Positions 8,164-16,313 of a stretch of DNA of 48,336 nucleotides are shown piece by piece. The stretch is from Patescibacteria group bacterium (GTDB lineage Bacteria > Patescibacteriota > Minisyncoccia > Moranbacterales > GWC2-37-73): contig JAKLIO010000004.1 of the NCBI GenBank assembly GCA_022709565.1, forward strand, positions 1 to 48,336, in the 5' to 3' direction. The position numbers and the translations under genes are program-made. How positions within the stretch are numbered: the stretch's first letter is position 1; each line of letters begins with the position of its first letter. Below the pieces are notes generated by a model. The model had not been told where the DNA came from. It searched no databases and saw nothing but the letters and a program-made list of their open reading frames with translations.

Positions 8164-8637
8164 TTATTCTGCGGAGTTGAATATTTCAATTGCTTTTTTC
8201 ATTATCAATCTGTCTTTTTCTTTTTCTCCCTCTGATAATTCGGCGTAAGGTTTGTTTTGCTCGGCTGGTGCCCAGCTTACATTGCGTTCGAACCATTTTA
8301 TATGCATTATTTCAGAAGCTTTTTCAATAAAGTCAGAGTTTAATTCCTGGCCGTTTTCAATAGCTTTGCAAATCTCATCCATAGCCACTTCAGCTGAAAT
8401 TTTATTTTCACCTTTCCAATCCTCTGGAAGGTTGGCGTAGTCGGTATTGGCAATATCTATCTCATCGGTTCCATTTTTTTCAGACCAGGCCTGATCCTTA
8501 GTCTTCTTGATGTGTGGTTCAAAAGTGCCATCATCTTTTTTTCGAGATGCCCGCCACTCGTCGTGCAGCAGGCCACTGAGTTTGGTTATCAAGCGACTCT
8601 TATCTTGCCCAGACGTTTTCTGAGACATTTTGCTCAT
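8164..8637 (-). CDS. Hypothetical protein with RyR-like C-terminal motif
   Basis: The 157-aa soluble product contains LLHDEWRASR near residue 23 and, towards its end, WAPAEQNKPYAELSEGEKEKDR. This last pattern (PY..L.E.EK..DR) is typical of the RyR repeat found in ryanodine receptors and in many small bacterial and phage proteins of unknown function. The middle part (DIANTDYANLPEDW, then KISAEVAMDEI) is not recognised by me. The start is the first of two close ATGs, and no clear ribosome binding site is seen. Its leader shares the 12-mer GTTAAGTGAAAT (minus strand, 8660-8671) with the next upstream minus-strand gene. Confidence 0.6.
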   Translation of the reverse strand: MSKMSQKTSGQDKSRLITKLSGLLHDEWRASRKKDDGTFEPHIKKTKDQAWSEKNGTDEIDIANTDYANLPEDWKGENKISAEVAMDEICKAIENGQELNSDFIEKASEIMHIKWFERNVSWAPAEQNKPYAELSEGEKEKDRLIMKKAIEIFNSAE

Positions 8638-8733
8638 AAAGGATTTAAAAATTTTTAAAATTTCACTTAACGCATCTGCTATAGATGACTTTTTAATGTT
8701 GTTTATTGCTCGTTATCAAATGTAATTAAAATT

Positions 8734-8985
8734 TTATTTCTGAATAGTTGGACTCTCTGTTTTGCAGTTAATCGTTTTACCCAAAAAACAATCTGGTTCA
8801 GATTTCCCGCCCATTTCCTGGAACAATGCATCAATAATGGGGAAACCTCTTGTACATGTGCATGTGGTGCAATCATCAGACAAAGCTGAACATTTCGTTT
8901 GTTTTTTTGGCAAAAAGAAATAACTAACCAATAAAAGGGTGGCTATAGAAATTATTATGATAGTAATCTTCGTTGTCTTGTTCAT
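8734..8985 (-). CDS. Small membrane-anchored, cysteine-rich protein (83 aa)
   Basis: Not recognised. The N-terminal 25 residues are a short basic start followed by a strongly hydrophobic segment (ITIIIISIATLLLVSYFFL), which fits a signal anchor or uncleaved signal peptide. The short outside part has six cysteines (about residues 32, 39, 42, 44, 66 and 74), including CTTCTC, which suggests disulfides or metal binding. There is no lipobox. The leader carries GTTAAGTGAAAT 13 bp before the start, shared with the downstream minus-strand gene. It is divergent from the glycosyltransferase at 9126. Confidence 0.5.
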   Translation of the reverse strand: MNKTTKITIIIISIATLLLVSYFFLPKKQTKCSALSDDCTTCTCTRGFPIIDALFQEMGGKSEPDCFLGKTINCKTESPTIQK

Positions 8986-9125
8986 AAAATTTTAATTATT
9001 TCACTTAACTTGTTTACATACAAAGTGTTTTCGTATAGGTCACACAATATTGTGATTATTGCGAATATTATGTACAATGAATATACCTTTATTCTAGCGT
9101 ATTTTGGATAAATTTACCAACAACT

Positions 9126-10292
9126 ATGGAAAAACCAAAAATAGCTTTGGTGCATGATTTTTTACTCTATCCTGGCGGGGCGGAGCGGGTTTTGAAGGTG
9201 CTTGCAGACATGTATCCCGAAGCGCCGATTTATACGTTGCTTTATAATGAGGAAAAAATAGGGGATATGTTCAAGGGCAAGGATATTCGGCCTTCATATT
9301 TGCAGAAATTTCCTAAATTTCTCAGAAAACACTACCGCTGGCTGTTGCCTTTTTTTCCGGTCGTACCGGAAACTTTTGATTTTCGGGAATATGATCTGGT
9401 CATTTCTTCTTCAGGCGCTTGGACCAAAGGAATTGTGACAAAACTGGACACGACGCATGTGGCCTATCTGCATTCGCCGATGCGTTTTGTTTGGGATTAC
9501 AATGAAAAATATTTGAAAGAGCAGAAAAAGAAACCCGGTTTTTTTCTGAAAATGATCCTAAATTATTTGCGGGTTTGGGATCGCTTGGCGGCGGAACGCC
9601 CGGACTATATTATTGCGAATTCGCGTTACACTCAGAAACGTGTTGCTAAGTATTATAGACGAGAAAGCGTTGTAATTTACCCCCCGGTAAATAACAATGA
9701 CAAATTTCCAATAACAAATGACAAATCAAATCATAATGACCAAATTTCAAATGACAAAAAAAATACGAAATACGAAATACCAGATACGAAATACTTTTTG
9801 ATAGTATCAAGGCTTTCTTCGTACAAAAAAGTTGATGTTGCCGTTGAAGCTTTCAATAAGCTGGGTTTGCCATTGGTCATCATTGGACAAGGAAGCCAAG
9901 AAAAATATTTGCGGAAAATTGCCGGTGAAAACATAAGAATATTGGGCTGGCAGAATGATGAAACTACTCGGAAATATTTTCAAAACGCGCGCGCTTTCAT
10001 TTTTCCTTGTGAGGATGATTTTGGCATTGCGCCGGTGGAAGCTATGGCTCACGGCGTGCCGGTCGTGGCTCTTCGAAAAGGTGGAGTTTTGGAAACGGTT
10101 CAAGAGGGAATTACGGGCGAATTTTTTGACGCGCAAACCCCGGAAGTTTTAGCTGACGGAGTGAGGCGTTTTATGTTGAATGAAAATAAATACGACAAGA
10201 ATGTCATTAAGGCGCGTGCGCAGGAATTTTCGGAAGAAAGATTCAAAAGAGAGTTTTCTGATTTTGTTGAGAAAATAACAAACAAAAAATAA
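9126..10292 (+). CDS. Family GT4 glycosyltransferase (WbaZ-like mannosyltransferase type)
   Basis: The 388-aa GT-B enzyme starts with IALVHDFLLYPGGAERVL and has the acceptor-side stretch YLHSPMRFVWDYNEKYL, typical of the WbaZ/mannosyltransferase branch of GT4. The donor domain shows FLIVSRLSSYKKVDVA and EDDFGIAPVEAMAHGVPVVA with the E-x7-E pair. Residues about 189-222, between the two domains, are coded by TGACAAAT-type words and CGAAATAC repeats also seen in spacers, so this linker is probably a repeat insertion. The enzyme likely adds a hexose to a lipid-linked surface glycan in the cytoplasm; the exact sugar is not known. It lies 117 bp before holB. Confidence 0.88.
   Translation: MEKPKIALVHDFLLYPGGAERVLKVLADMYPEAPIYTLLYNEEKIGDMFKGKDIRPSYLQKFPKFLRKHYRWLLPFFPVVPETFDFREYDLVISSSGAWTKGIVTKLDTTHVAYLHSPMRFVWDYNEKYLKEQKKKPGFFLKMILNYLRVWDRLAAERPDYIIANSRYTQKRVAKYYRRESVVIYPPVNNNDKFPITNDKSNHNDQISNDKKNTKYEIPDTKYFLIVSRLSSYKKVDVAVEAFNKLGLPLVIIGQGSQEKYLRKIAGENIRILGWQNDETTRKYFQNARAFIFPCEDDFGIAPVEAMAHGVPVVALRKGGVLETVQEGITGEFFDAQTPEVLADGVRRFMLNENKYDKNVIKARAQEFSEERFKREFSDFVEKITNKK
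9695..9795 (+). repeat. Spacer-type word repeat in frame inside a glycosyltransferase gene
   Basis: Words such as TGACAAATTTCCAA, ACAAATGACAAATC and ATACGAAATACGAAATAC match the fold-back spacers at 539-666 and 34819-34946. Here they are translated into an Asn/Asp/Lys-rich linker without a stop codon. Confidence 0.65.
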
Positions 10293-10408
10293 TTTTTGAA
10301 TTTTGTAATTTTATAATTTTTAAATAATGTTTTAATTTTTAATGTTTAAAAATTTAGAAATTAAGATTTATTTATAAAATTAAAAATTGGAAATTAAAAA
10401 TTTAAACC
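10293..10408. repeat. AT-rich fold-back spacer of the 'AATTTTCAATTTT/AGAAATTAGAAATT' type
   Basis: The spacer between the glycosyltransferase and holB runs from AATTTTTGAATTTTGTAATT words on the left to TTAGAAATTAAG, AAATTGGAAATTAAAAATT on the right. The same arrangement occurs at 36481-36616 and 46109-46249. No gene or promoter is evident in it. Confidence 0.5.
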
Positions 10409-11290
10409 ATGCTTTTCCTTGGCAATCAAAAAGTAACGAATTTATTAAAAAAATCACAGGGCAGTGGCAATATTAGTCATGCCTACATTTTTTCTGGGCC
10501 GGAGCATGTTGGAAAATTTACTTTGGCCAAGATGTTTGCTTTGCATTTAATTGAAGGTTCCAATCTAGATCTGGAAATGGAAAAAACCAGCAAGGATGCT
10601 TTGCTGGATCTGATTACCATTGCGCCGGAAATCACGGAAAAAAACGGGGTTGCCAAACAGCGCGATATTCCAATTGAATCCATAAGAGACGCGCAAAAAA
10701 GCCTCAGTCTTTTCCCCTATCATGGCAAGTATAAAATTTTGATAATTGACGATGCGCACAAACTGAATGTGGCCGCGCAAAACGCGCTTCTTAAAATTTT
10801 AGAAGAGCCAAATCCAACGACAATTATCATTCTCGTCACTTCCAATGAGGATAAAATTTTGCCAACAGTAAAATCACGCTGCCAAATAATAAATTTTGGT
10901 TTGGTCGATGATGCTGAAATGCTGGAGTTTTTTCCGCAAAATTTAGTTTCTCTTTCGGCCGGCCGGCCCGGTTTGGCTAAAATTATGGGTGAAAACGAGG
11001 ATGAAATGGTTTTTCGTTCAGAAGCTGTCGGTAATCTCAATAAAATAATTTCCGGATCGCTGAACGAGAGATTTTCCTTGGCCGAACAACTTTCTAAAGA
11101 TGTATCCAAAACTTCGGACATGCTGAACTGTTGGCTCTGGGAAATGAGAAAAAAAGCTTTGGTCTCTGAAGATAGCGAACGCAAAAATGTTTATGCCGGC
11201 ATGGAAAAAATCCAGAAAAGCCTGGAGACACTCAAAAATACCAATGCCAATGGACGACTGGTTCTGGAAACTTTATTTATGGATTTATAA
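10409..11290 (+). CDS. holB: DNA polymerase III delta-prime subunit (clamp loader, HolB-like)
   Basis: The product is part of the clamp loader that places the sliding clamp on DNA. The 293-aa protein has the AAA+ layout of delta-prime: the opening MLFLGNQKVTNLL, a Walker A region at residues 29-38 (SGPEHVGKFT), the QRDIPIESIRDAQKSL linker typical of HolB, Walker B ILIIDDAHKL, NALLKILEEP, and the SRCQ sensor motif near residue 153. The zinc-binding cysteines of classical gamma/delta-prime subunits are not visible, so the protein is somewhat reduced. It overlaps no neighbour, and ftsQ starts one base after its stop, so the two are probably co-transcribed. Confidence 0.88.
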   Translation: MLFLGNQKVTNLLKKSQGSGNISHAYIFSGPEHVGKFTLAKMFALHLIEGSNLDLEMEKTSKDALLDLITIAPEITEKNGVAKQRDIPIESIRDAQKSLSLFPYHGKYKILIIDDAHKLNVAAQNALLKILEEPNPTTIIILVTSNEDKILPTVKSRCQIINFGLVDDAEMLEFFPQNLVSLSAGRPGLAKIMGENEDEMVFRSEAVGNLNKIISGSLNERFSLAEQLSKDVSKTSDMLNCWLWEMRKKALVSEDSERKNVYAGMEKIQKSLETLKNTNANGRLVLETLFMDL

Positions 11291-11291
11291 T

Positions 11292-12176
11292 ATGGCTAGA
11301 CGCTATATCAAAAATTGCACGGGAGAAATGGATGAAAAAAGGGAAGTGATTTCAGACACGGCTTCGCGTTTTATTTTTCGCCTGCTTTTGGCGGGATTTT
11401 TCGCCGTAGCTGTCTATATCCTGTTTTTTTCTTCATATCTCAAAATTACAAATCTTGAAATAGCAGGAACCAATGAAATCAATAAAGAAGATATACGGGG
11501 AAAAATGCAGTCATTTTTAGACGGAAAAATTTTGAAAGCCATTCCGCAAAATAATTTTATTCTTATTTCTCACAAAAAAGTTTCTGATCTTCTTCAGAAT
11601 GATTTCAAAAAAATCCGTTCTGTTTCTGTCCAGAAAAAATTTCCTGATTTCATGAAAATAACTATTGAAGAAAGGAAAGCGATGCTGGTCTGGTGCGCGG
11701 GCGACAATTGTTTTTTGATTGATGAAAATGGCGTGGCCTACAATGTCGCGGATTTTAATTCTCAAGAAATATTGCAGAATCATTTGATTAGGATTAACGA
11801 TCAAAACGGACGCAACGTGGCATTGGGAGAAAAAATAATGGATTCTCCCTATGAGCAATACGTTTTAGGGATCAAAGACGCATTGAAAAACATTGACTTC
11901 GAAACGAGCGATGAAGCCTATGCAACGCCGACTAATGTGGCAGAAGAAGTTAATGTGAGGGTTAAAAAAGGTTTCCAGATTTATTTTTCCTCGCAATATT
12001 CTTTAGAGAAGGCTATTCATGCCATGGATGTTGTGCTAAAAAAAGAAATTCCTGAAGACAGCCAGGGAAAACTGGAATATATTGATCTTCGTAGTGAAGG
12101 CAAAGTTTTCTACAAGTTCAAGAATGAAGAAGAAAAACCGGAAGAAATAGACAAATCTAGTGAAACAAAAAACTAA
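11292..12176 (+). CDS. ftsQ: Cell division protein FtsQ-like (POTRA domain)
   Basis: The 294-aa product has a short cytoplasmic start, one membrane segment (about residues 27-48) and an outside POTRA-type domain beginning LKITNLEIAGTNEINKEDI, then a beta-rich domain with VSVQKKFPDFMKITIEERKA and FLIDENGVAYNVA, as in FtsQ/DivIB. These proteins link early and late divisome parts. The C-terminus is Glu/Lys-rich. I chose the ATG at 11292, one base after the holB stop, because a longer frame from 11187 would overlap holB by about 100 bases with unlikely sequence. Its position outside an mur-fts cluster is unusual compared with model bacteria. Confidence 0.82.
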   Translation: MARRYIKNCTGEMDEKREVISDTASRFIFRLLLAGFFAVAVYILFFSSYLKITNLEIAGTNEINKEDIRGKMQSFLDGKILKAIPQNNFILISHKKVSDLLQNDFKKIRSVSVQKKFPDFMKITIEERKAMLVWCAGDNCFLIDENGVAYNVADFNSQEILQNHLIRINDQNGRNVALGEKIMDSPYEQYVLGIKDALKNIDFETSDEAYATPTNVAEEVNVRVKKGFQIYFSSQYSLEKAIHAMDVVLKKEIPEDSQGKLEYIDLRSEGKVFYKFKNEEEKPEEIDKSSETKN

Positions 12177-12349
12177 AAAAAACTTAATAAAAAATATAAT
12201 TAGAAAATGACTAACAAGCAGAAAATTTTTTTGAATAATCCAGTGGTTGCTTTTTTATTGAGGAAATGTTTGCGGTGTAAAATTTAAAAATAAAAAAATC
12301 GCTATGTCTAAAACAAAAAGTTAAATTTTTTAAAACTACTTTAAAAGGC

Positions 12350-13300
12350 ATGAGTAAAAATAATAAAAATCAGATTATTGTAACTGGAGGAGTCGGCTTT
12401 ATCGGAATAAACTTAGTAAAGAAATTAATCAAACTTGGCTATTTTCCAATAATTATTGATAATTTTTCAAACAGCAATATTCATCAACTTAAAACTATTT
12501 CTAAAAATGATTATTTTCTTATACGTTCCGATATAAATAATGTAAGGAATATTCTCAAAAAAATTGAAGGTATATTTCCTCAAACAATAATTCATCTTGC
12601 AGCTTTGCATTATATTCCTTTTTGCACTAAAAATCCGACAAAGACAAAAATGGTTAATGTAAACGGAACGAAGTCAATTTTTGAAATAGTTAGAAAGAAA
12701 AAAATAAGGCATATGATTTTTACCTCATCTGGTGCTGTATATAAACCAAGCCGCAAAGCGCACAAAGAAAAAGATGTGTTACAGCCCATTGACATTTATG
12801 GAAAAACTAAAAAAGAAGCTGAAGAATTTTTGTTTAAAGAATGCAAACAATATCGAATTAATTTAACTATATTGCGCCTGTTTAATATTTATGGGAAATA
12901 TGACCTTACCCCTCATTTTATTCCGGAAATAATTAAAAGGATTGAGAAAGCAAGTCATATTAAAGTAGGAAACCTGAACACCGAAAGGGATTATTTATAT
13001 GTTGATGATTTGGTGGAAGTTTTTATTAAAATCTTAAAAATGAAAAAAAATCAGAATGGTATTTTTAACATTGGTACAGGAAAAGCACATAAGGGAATTG
13101 AAATTATTGAATTAATCTCATTGATTGCCAAGAAGCAGATACAGTTAATTGAAAATTCGACATTAAAAAGAAAAAACGATAGACCTATTTTATGCGCTGA
13201 TATTAAAAAAACGCTTAATGTACTACATTGGAAACCAAAGCATAATTTAAAAAATGGATTAGCAAAATTGTTGTATGAAAATAGCCAAAAGAAGAAATAA
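12350..13300 (+). CDS. NAD-dependent epimerase/dehydratase (extended SDR, UDP-glucose 4-epimerase-like)
   Basis: The 316-aa product is an extended short-chain dehydrogenase/reductase acting on a nucleotide sugar. It has the NAD-binding TGGVGFIG at residues 12-19, IHLAALHYIPFCTKNP, the catalytic Ser region FTSSGAVY and the YGKTK (YxxxK) pair at about residues 150-154, followed by LRLFNIYG and ERDYLYVDDLVEVF. A GalE-like epimerase or related 4,6-modifying enzyme is likely. The DNA is visibly more AT-rich than holB-ftsQ, with many AAA/ATA codons. It starts the accessory island, and the next gene overlaps it by 26 bp, so both are probably translated from one mRNA. Confidence 0.85.
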   Translation: MSKNNKNQIIVTGGVGFIGINLVKKLIKLGYFPIIIDNFSNSNIHQLKTISKNDYFLIRSDINNVRNILKKIEGIFPQTIIHLAALHYIPFCTKNPTKTKMVNVNGTKSIFEIVRKKKIRHMIFTSSGAVYKPSRKAHKEKDVLQPIDIYGKTKKEAEEFLFKECKQYRINLTILRLFNIYGKYDLTPHFIPEIIKRIEKASHIKVGNLNTERDYLYVDDLVEVFIKILKMKKNQNGIFNIGTGKAHKGIEIIELISLIAKKQIQLIENSTLKRKNDRPILCADIKKTLNVLHWKPKHNLKNGLAKLLYENSQKKK

Positions 13301-14546
13301 AAAAATCTGTTTAGGTATCATTATTGACACGGATTTAAGAATACCCCCATTCACCGGAGTTACATATAGACTTTATTATTTTTCACAACATTTAATCAGA
13401 TTTGGATTAGAAATAAAAATTTTTTTATGCAATCGTAATATTAGAAATAGTAAGGAGGAAAAAATCCTATATGATAAATCGGGAATAGAATTCAATGTTT
13501 TACCGGAGGATTTTTTTTACTCACCGAATAAAATGCTTAAGCTGATTCAAAAAAAATTTATCGATATTTTGCAGTTTGAGGATTCCGTATCAATTCTTAG
13601 GTATAAAGAAATATTTCAAAAATTAAATATACCGGCTTGTCTTGAAATACATGACGTTGAATCATCATTAAAAGAAATGCTTAATTATTGTTCTGATGAC
13701 ATTAAAAAAACCAATATAATAAGCAATAAGGCCTGCAAACTTGCCAATAAGATAATTTGTATGACGCCATTGGATTATTCTGAGTTAATCCATAAAATCG
13801 GGGCAGACAAAAAGAAAATATCAATCATCCCAAATCCCATTAACATAAAAGAATTTAAATTTTTTGGCCCATCGAAAAAAAGAAATAACATTATTTTTAT
13901 TGGCAACATGTTTTATTGGCCAAATGCAAATGCGGTTGAGGTGATAATAAAAACAATCGTGCCTACTGTCCATAAAAAAAATCCTGATACATTTTTTTAT
14001 TTTGTTGGAAAGGCGCCAGACAATTTGATCCAAATGGAAAGTGAAAAAATTATATTTACCGGGAAAGTTGATGACTTAAATAGTGTCTTAAAAAATGCGA
14101 CCATTGCTCTGTGTCCTATTTATGAAGGATCTGGGATGAAAGTTAAAGTATTAAACTATTGCGCATCAGGTTTGCCTGTTATAACAACTAGTATAGGAGC
14201 ATCTGGGTATGAAAAAGTCAAGAGTTTGCTTGTTGAAAATAACATTAATTGCTATCCTGTAATTATTAATGATCTACTTAATAAAAGAAAGAGGCTTGTA
14301 AAAATTGGCGAAAGAAACAGAAAATATATTGAAAAAAATTTTGATATTAATGTGCTTTCATTAAAGATGATTAAAATTTACAAAAAATTATTGAAACAAT
14401 CTGCTATTTCTAATAATAATTTTTTTAACACCGAAAATGTTCCACTGCCTTTGTGGTTAAGTGAAAAAAGAAATAACAAAATTAATAATAAAAATTATTA
14501 TATTATAAAAAATGGAAAAACAATTTTTAAAAAGAAAATTGCCTAA
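13275..14546 (+). CDS. Family GT4 glycosyltransferase of the AT-rich island
   Basis: This 423-aa GT-B protein has a diverged N-terminal acceptor domain (LGIIIDTDLRIPPFTG) and a clearer donor domain with NIIFIGNMFYWPN, FYFVGKAPDNL and the GT4-like stretch YEGSGMKVKVLNYCASGLPVITT. It lacks a membrane segment and probably works at the inner membrane face on a glycan whose sugar is prepared by the overlapping epimerase gene. The last 60 residues are Asn/Lys-rich and low in complexity. It starts at an ATG inside the end of the epimerase gene and in turn overlaps the next gene by 35 bp, so all three are tightly packed. Base composition is as AT-rich as the epimerase. Confidence 0.8.
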   Translation: MKIAKRRNKKICLGIIIDTDLRIPPFTGVTYRLYYFSQHLIRFGLEIKIFLCNRNIRNSKEEKILYDKSGIEFNVLPEDFFYSPNKMLKLIQKKFIDILQFEDSVSILRYKEIFQKLNIPACLEIHDVESSLKEMLNYCSDDIKKTNIISNKACKLANKIICMTPLDYSELIHKIGADKKKISIIPNPINIKEFKFFGPSKKRNNIIFIGNMFYWPNANAVEVIIKTIVPTVHKKNPDTFFYFVGKAPDNLIQMESEKIIFTGKVDDLNSVLKNATIALCPIYEGSGMKVKVLNYCASGLPVITTSIGASGYEKVKSLLVENNINCYPVIINDLLNKRKRLVKIGERNRKYIEKNFDINVLSLKMIKIYKKLLKQSAISNNNFFNTENVPLPLWLSEKRNNKINNKNYYIIKNGKTIFKKKIA

Positions 14547-15531
14547 CGTGGTAATTATTGAGGGTTTTTGGAATATCGGGAAAACCTCTGTTCTTAATTA
14601 TATTGCAAAATTAAACGGTTTTGAAAAGATAGAAGAACCAGATCATACAAAAAGTAACATAAAGAAAAATATAAGTGTTTGGTACAAAAAACAGCATCAA
14701 AAAAGAATGAAAATGGCGCTTAATTCCCTGAAACAAGGCAAGAAGGTTATTATGGAAAGATCAATTATTTCAAGTATTGCGTATAAATATGCAAACAGCC
14801 AAGAACTTTTGCAAGAGGATTTTCAAATTTTAAAAGAAATTGACAGTACAATGAACGGTATGTCTATCATTTTTTTTTATGGGAACAAAGCATTTATTCA
14901 TAGACAATTAGTTAATGTTGCCGACAGTGATACTAGAGAGCTGGTCCTAGACGATAATTTTTACAAAAAATATATGGAATTTTATAAAATAATTCTTCCA
15001 AAATATTTAAGCTCGGTAATAATGATAAAAGTAAATGACGGGAATATTTTCAAAGAAAAAAACTTAATATTAAAACAATTTTATAATTCTTTTTCCTTAT
15101 TGGGCAAAGAAAAAGTTGAATGTGCAAGCATTGTTCCTTTTTATAAAGATAAAATTCTACTTATGTATGATCATAAATATAAGCATTACATTCTTCCTCA
15201 AGGGCATAAAGAACAAAAAGAAAGCTTGGAAGAAACAGCAACAAGAGAAATGAGAGAGGAAACTGGTTTTAATAAATTAAGAGTTATAAAAAAAATAAAA
15301 AAATACCAGTATCATTATCCAGACAAAAGAAAAACTATTTATAAAACAATTCATGTTTTTTTGGTTGAAATTTTAAGTATAAGGCAGGAAAAGAAAAAAC
15401 TTGAAAAACATGAAAATTATTCAAATAGATTTTTTACAATTACTGGCGCGATAAATAAAGCTAGGTGGACACAAGATAAAAAAGTAATTGCTTCGTCTAT
15501 GCAATTGATAAAAAAATCCCCGCACTTTTGA
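14512..15531 (+). CDS. P-loop (thymidylate/deoxynucleoside kinase-like) - Nudix fusion protein
   Basis: The 339-aa product joins two domains. Residues 10-190 form a P-loop NTPase with EGFWNIGKTS (residues 17-26) and VIMERSIISSIAY, similar to the DR(Y/W)..S motif of thymidylate or deoxynucleoside kinases. Residues about 200-335 are a Nudix domain with a full box at 231-253 (G, five, E, seven, REMREETGF). No such fusion is familiar to me with an established role; phosphorylation plus hydrolysis of the same nucleotide, or of a nucleotide sugar, are possibilities. The gene overlaps the upstream glycosyltransferase by 35 bp. Its stop codon lies in the loop of a terminator hairpin that serves the opposite strand. 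Confidence 0.78.
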   Translation: MEKQFLKRKLPNVVIIEGFWNIGKTSVLNYIAKLNGFEKIEEPDHTKSNIKKNISVWYKKQHQKRMKMALNSLKQGKKVIMERSIISSIAYKYANSQELLQEDFQILKEIDSTMNGMSIIFFYGNKAFIHRQLVNVADSDTRELVLDDNFYKKYMEFYKIILPKYLSSVIMIKVNDGNIFKEKNLILKQFYNSFSLLGKEKVECASIVPFYKDKILLMYDHKYKHYILPQGHKEQKESLEETATREMREETGFNKLRVIKKIKKYQYHYPDKRKTIYKTIHVFLVEILSIRQEKKKLEKHENYSNRFFTITGAINKARWTQDKKVIASSMQLIKKSPHF

Positions 15532-15540
15532 AGTGCGGGG
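15510..15540 (-). terminator. Rho-independent terminator for the minus-strand pair, overlapping the end of the plus-strand gene
   Basis: The stem CCCCGCACTT/AAGTGCGGGG with a three-base loop is followed, on the minus strand, by seven T before TATC, a classical terminator. On the plus strand the same hairpin is followed by G-rich DNA (a run of ten G at 15537-15546), so termination in that direction should be weaker. Confidence 0.8.
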
Positions 15541-15554
15541 GGGGGGTAAAGTTG

Positions 15555-16313
15555 TTATTTAAGGTATAGCCACCATCTAGACAAAAAATCGCTTGAAAAG
15601 TTTCCAGTAGCGCTGAGCGCCGAAGCTACTTTCTCGATAAGACAATCACTAAGTTCAATTGTCTTGTCTGGATCGGTTTCGGCAAGAAATTGATTTGAAA
15701 TAGCGAATATGTTATCGCCAAAACTTGATTGAGAGCGTACATATTCAGGAAGCAGGATGCCGAATGGATATGGCCTACCTTCTGCTAGCATCAATAGCTC
15801 GAAGCACAATTTGACAATGTTTGACTTGAGCAAAATATTTGCCATATCACCCAGTCTTTTGACTGAATATCTCAGGTTGTGCCGTTCACCGCGCATTTCC
15901 AAATATTTTCTTCTGACAGTTTTCCTCAGACTTTTAACAAATTCCGCTCTCTGTTCCGCGAGAATCCGAGAGAAATCATTTCCATGCTCCTGAACTACCA
16001 CGGCATTCTCAAAAATCCAAAGCGCAACAGGAAGTCTTTTGCTGAAATTTTTCTCTAACCAGGCATAGCTTTTTACTCTGGCGAAGACCGGTGGATCATG
16101 ATCGTGGTCATCAACTATGAAATATTCACTATGAAGATAGGCGAACTCATATTTAAACCATTCACTATCCATGAGGATCATTAAATCCCAAACATGGTTT
16201 CCTTCATATGCGTTAAGAAGAATAGTTGTTTGCTCTATATATTCTTCCAACTCTATCCTACCCGCTAAGTTTTGCTTGATATATTGTCTGCAACTTTTGA
16301 CTGTATCATCCAT
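15555..16313 (-). CDS. Hypothetical protein (252 aa), helix-rich
   Basis: I do not recognise this family with confidence. The product is soluble and acidic, with DDHDHDPP near residue 68, a central stretch LPVALWIFENAVVVQEHGNDF and a long helical C-terminal half ending in NIVKLCFELLMLAEGRPYPFGILLPEYVR. That C-terminal half resembles the helical tail found behind some nucleotidyltransferase domains, but the GS...D.D catalytic pattern is missing, so no activity is claimed. It starts at an ATG behind GGAGG (6 nt spacing) and overlaps the upstream Nudix gene by 8 bp, so the two are one operon that ends at the terminator at 15510-15540. Confidence 0.6.
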   Translation of the reverse strand: MDDTVKSCRQYIKQNLAGRIELEEYIEQTTILLNAYEGNHVWDLMILMDSEWFKYEFAYLHSEYFIVDDHDHDPPVFARVKSYAWLEKNFSKRLPVALWIFENAVVVQEHGNDFSRILAEQRAEFVKSLRKTVRRKYLEMRGERHNLRYSVKRLGDMANILLKSNIVKLCFELLMLAEGRPYPFGILLPEYVRSQSSFGDNIFAISNQFLAETDPDKTIELSDCLIEKVASALSATGNFSSDFLSRWWLYLK

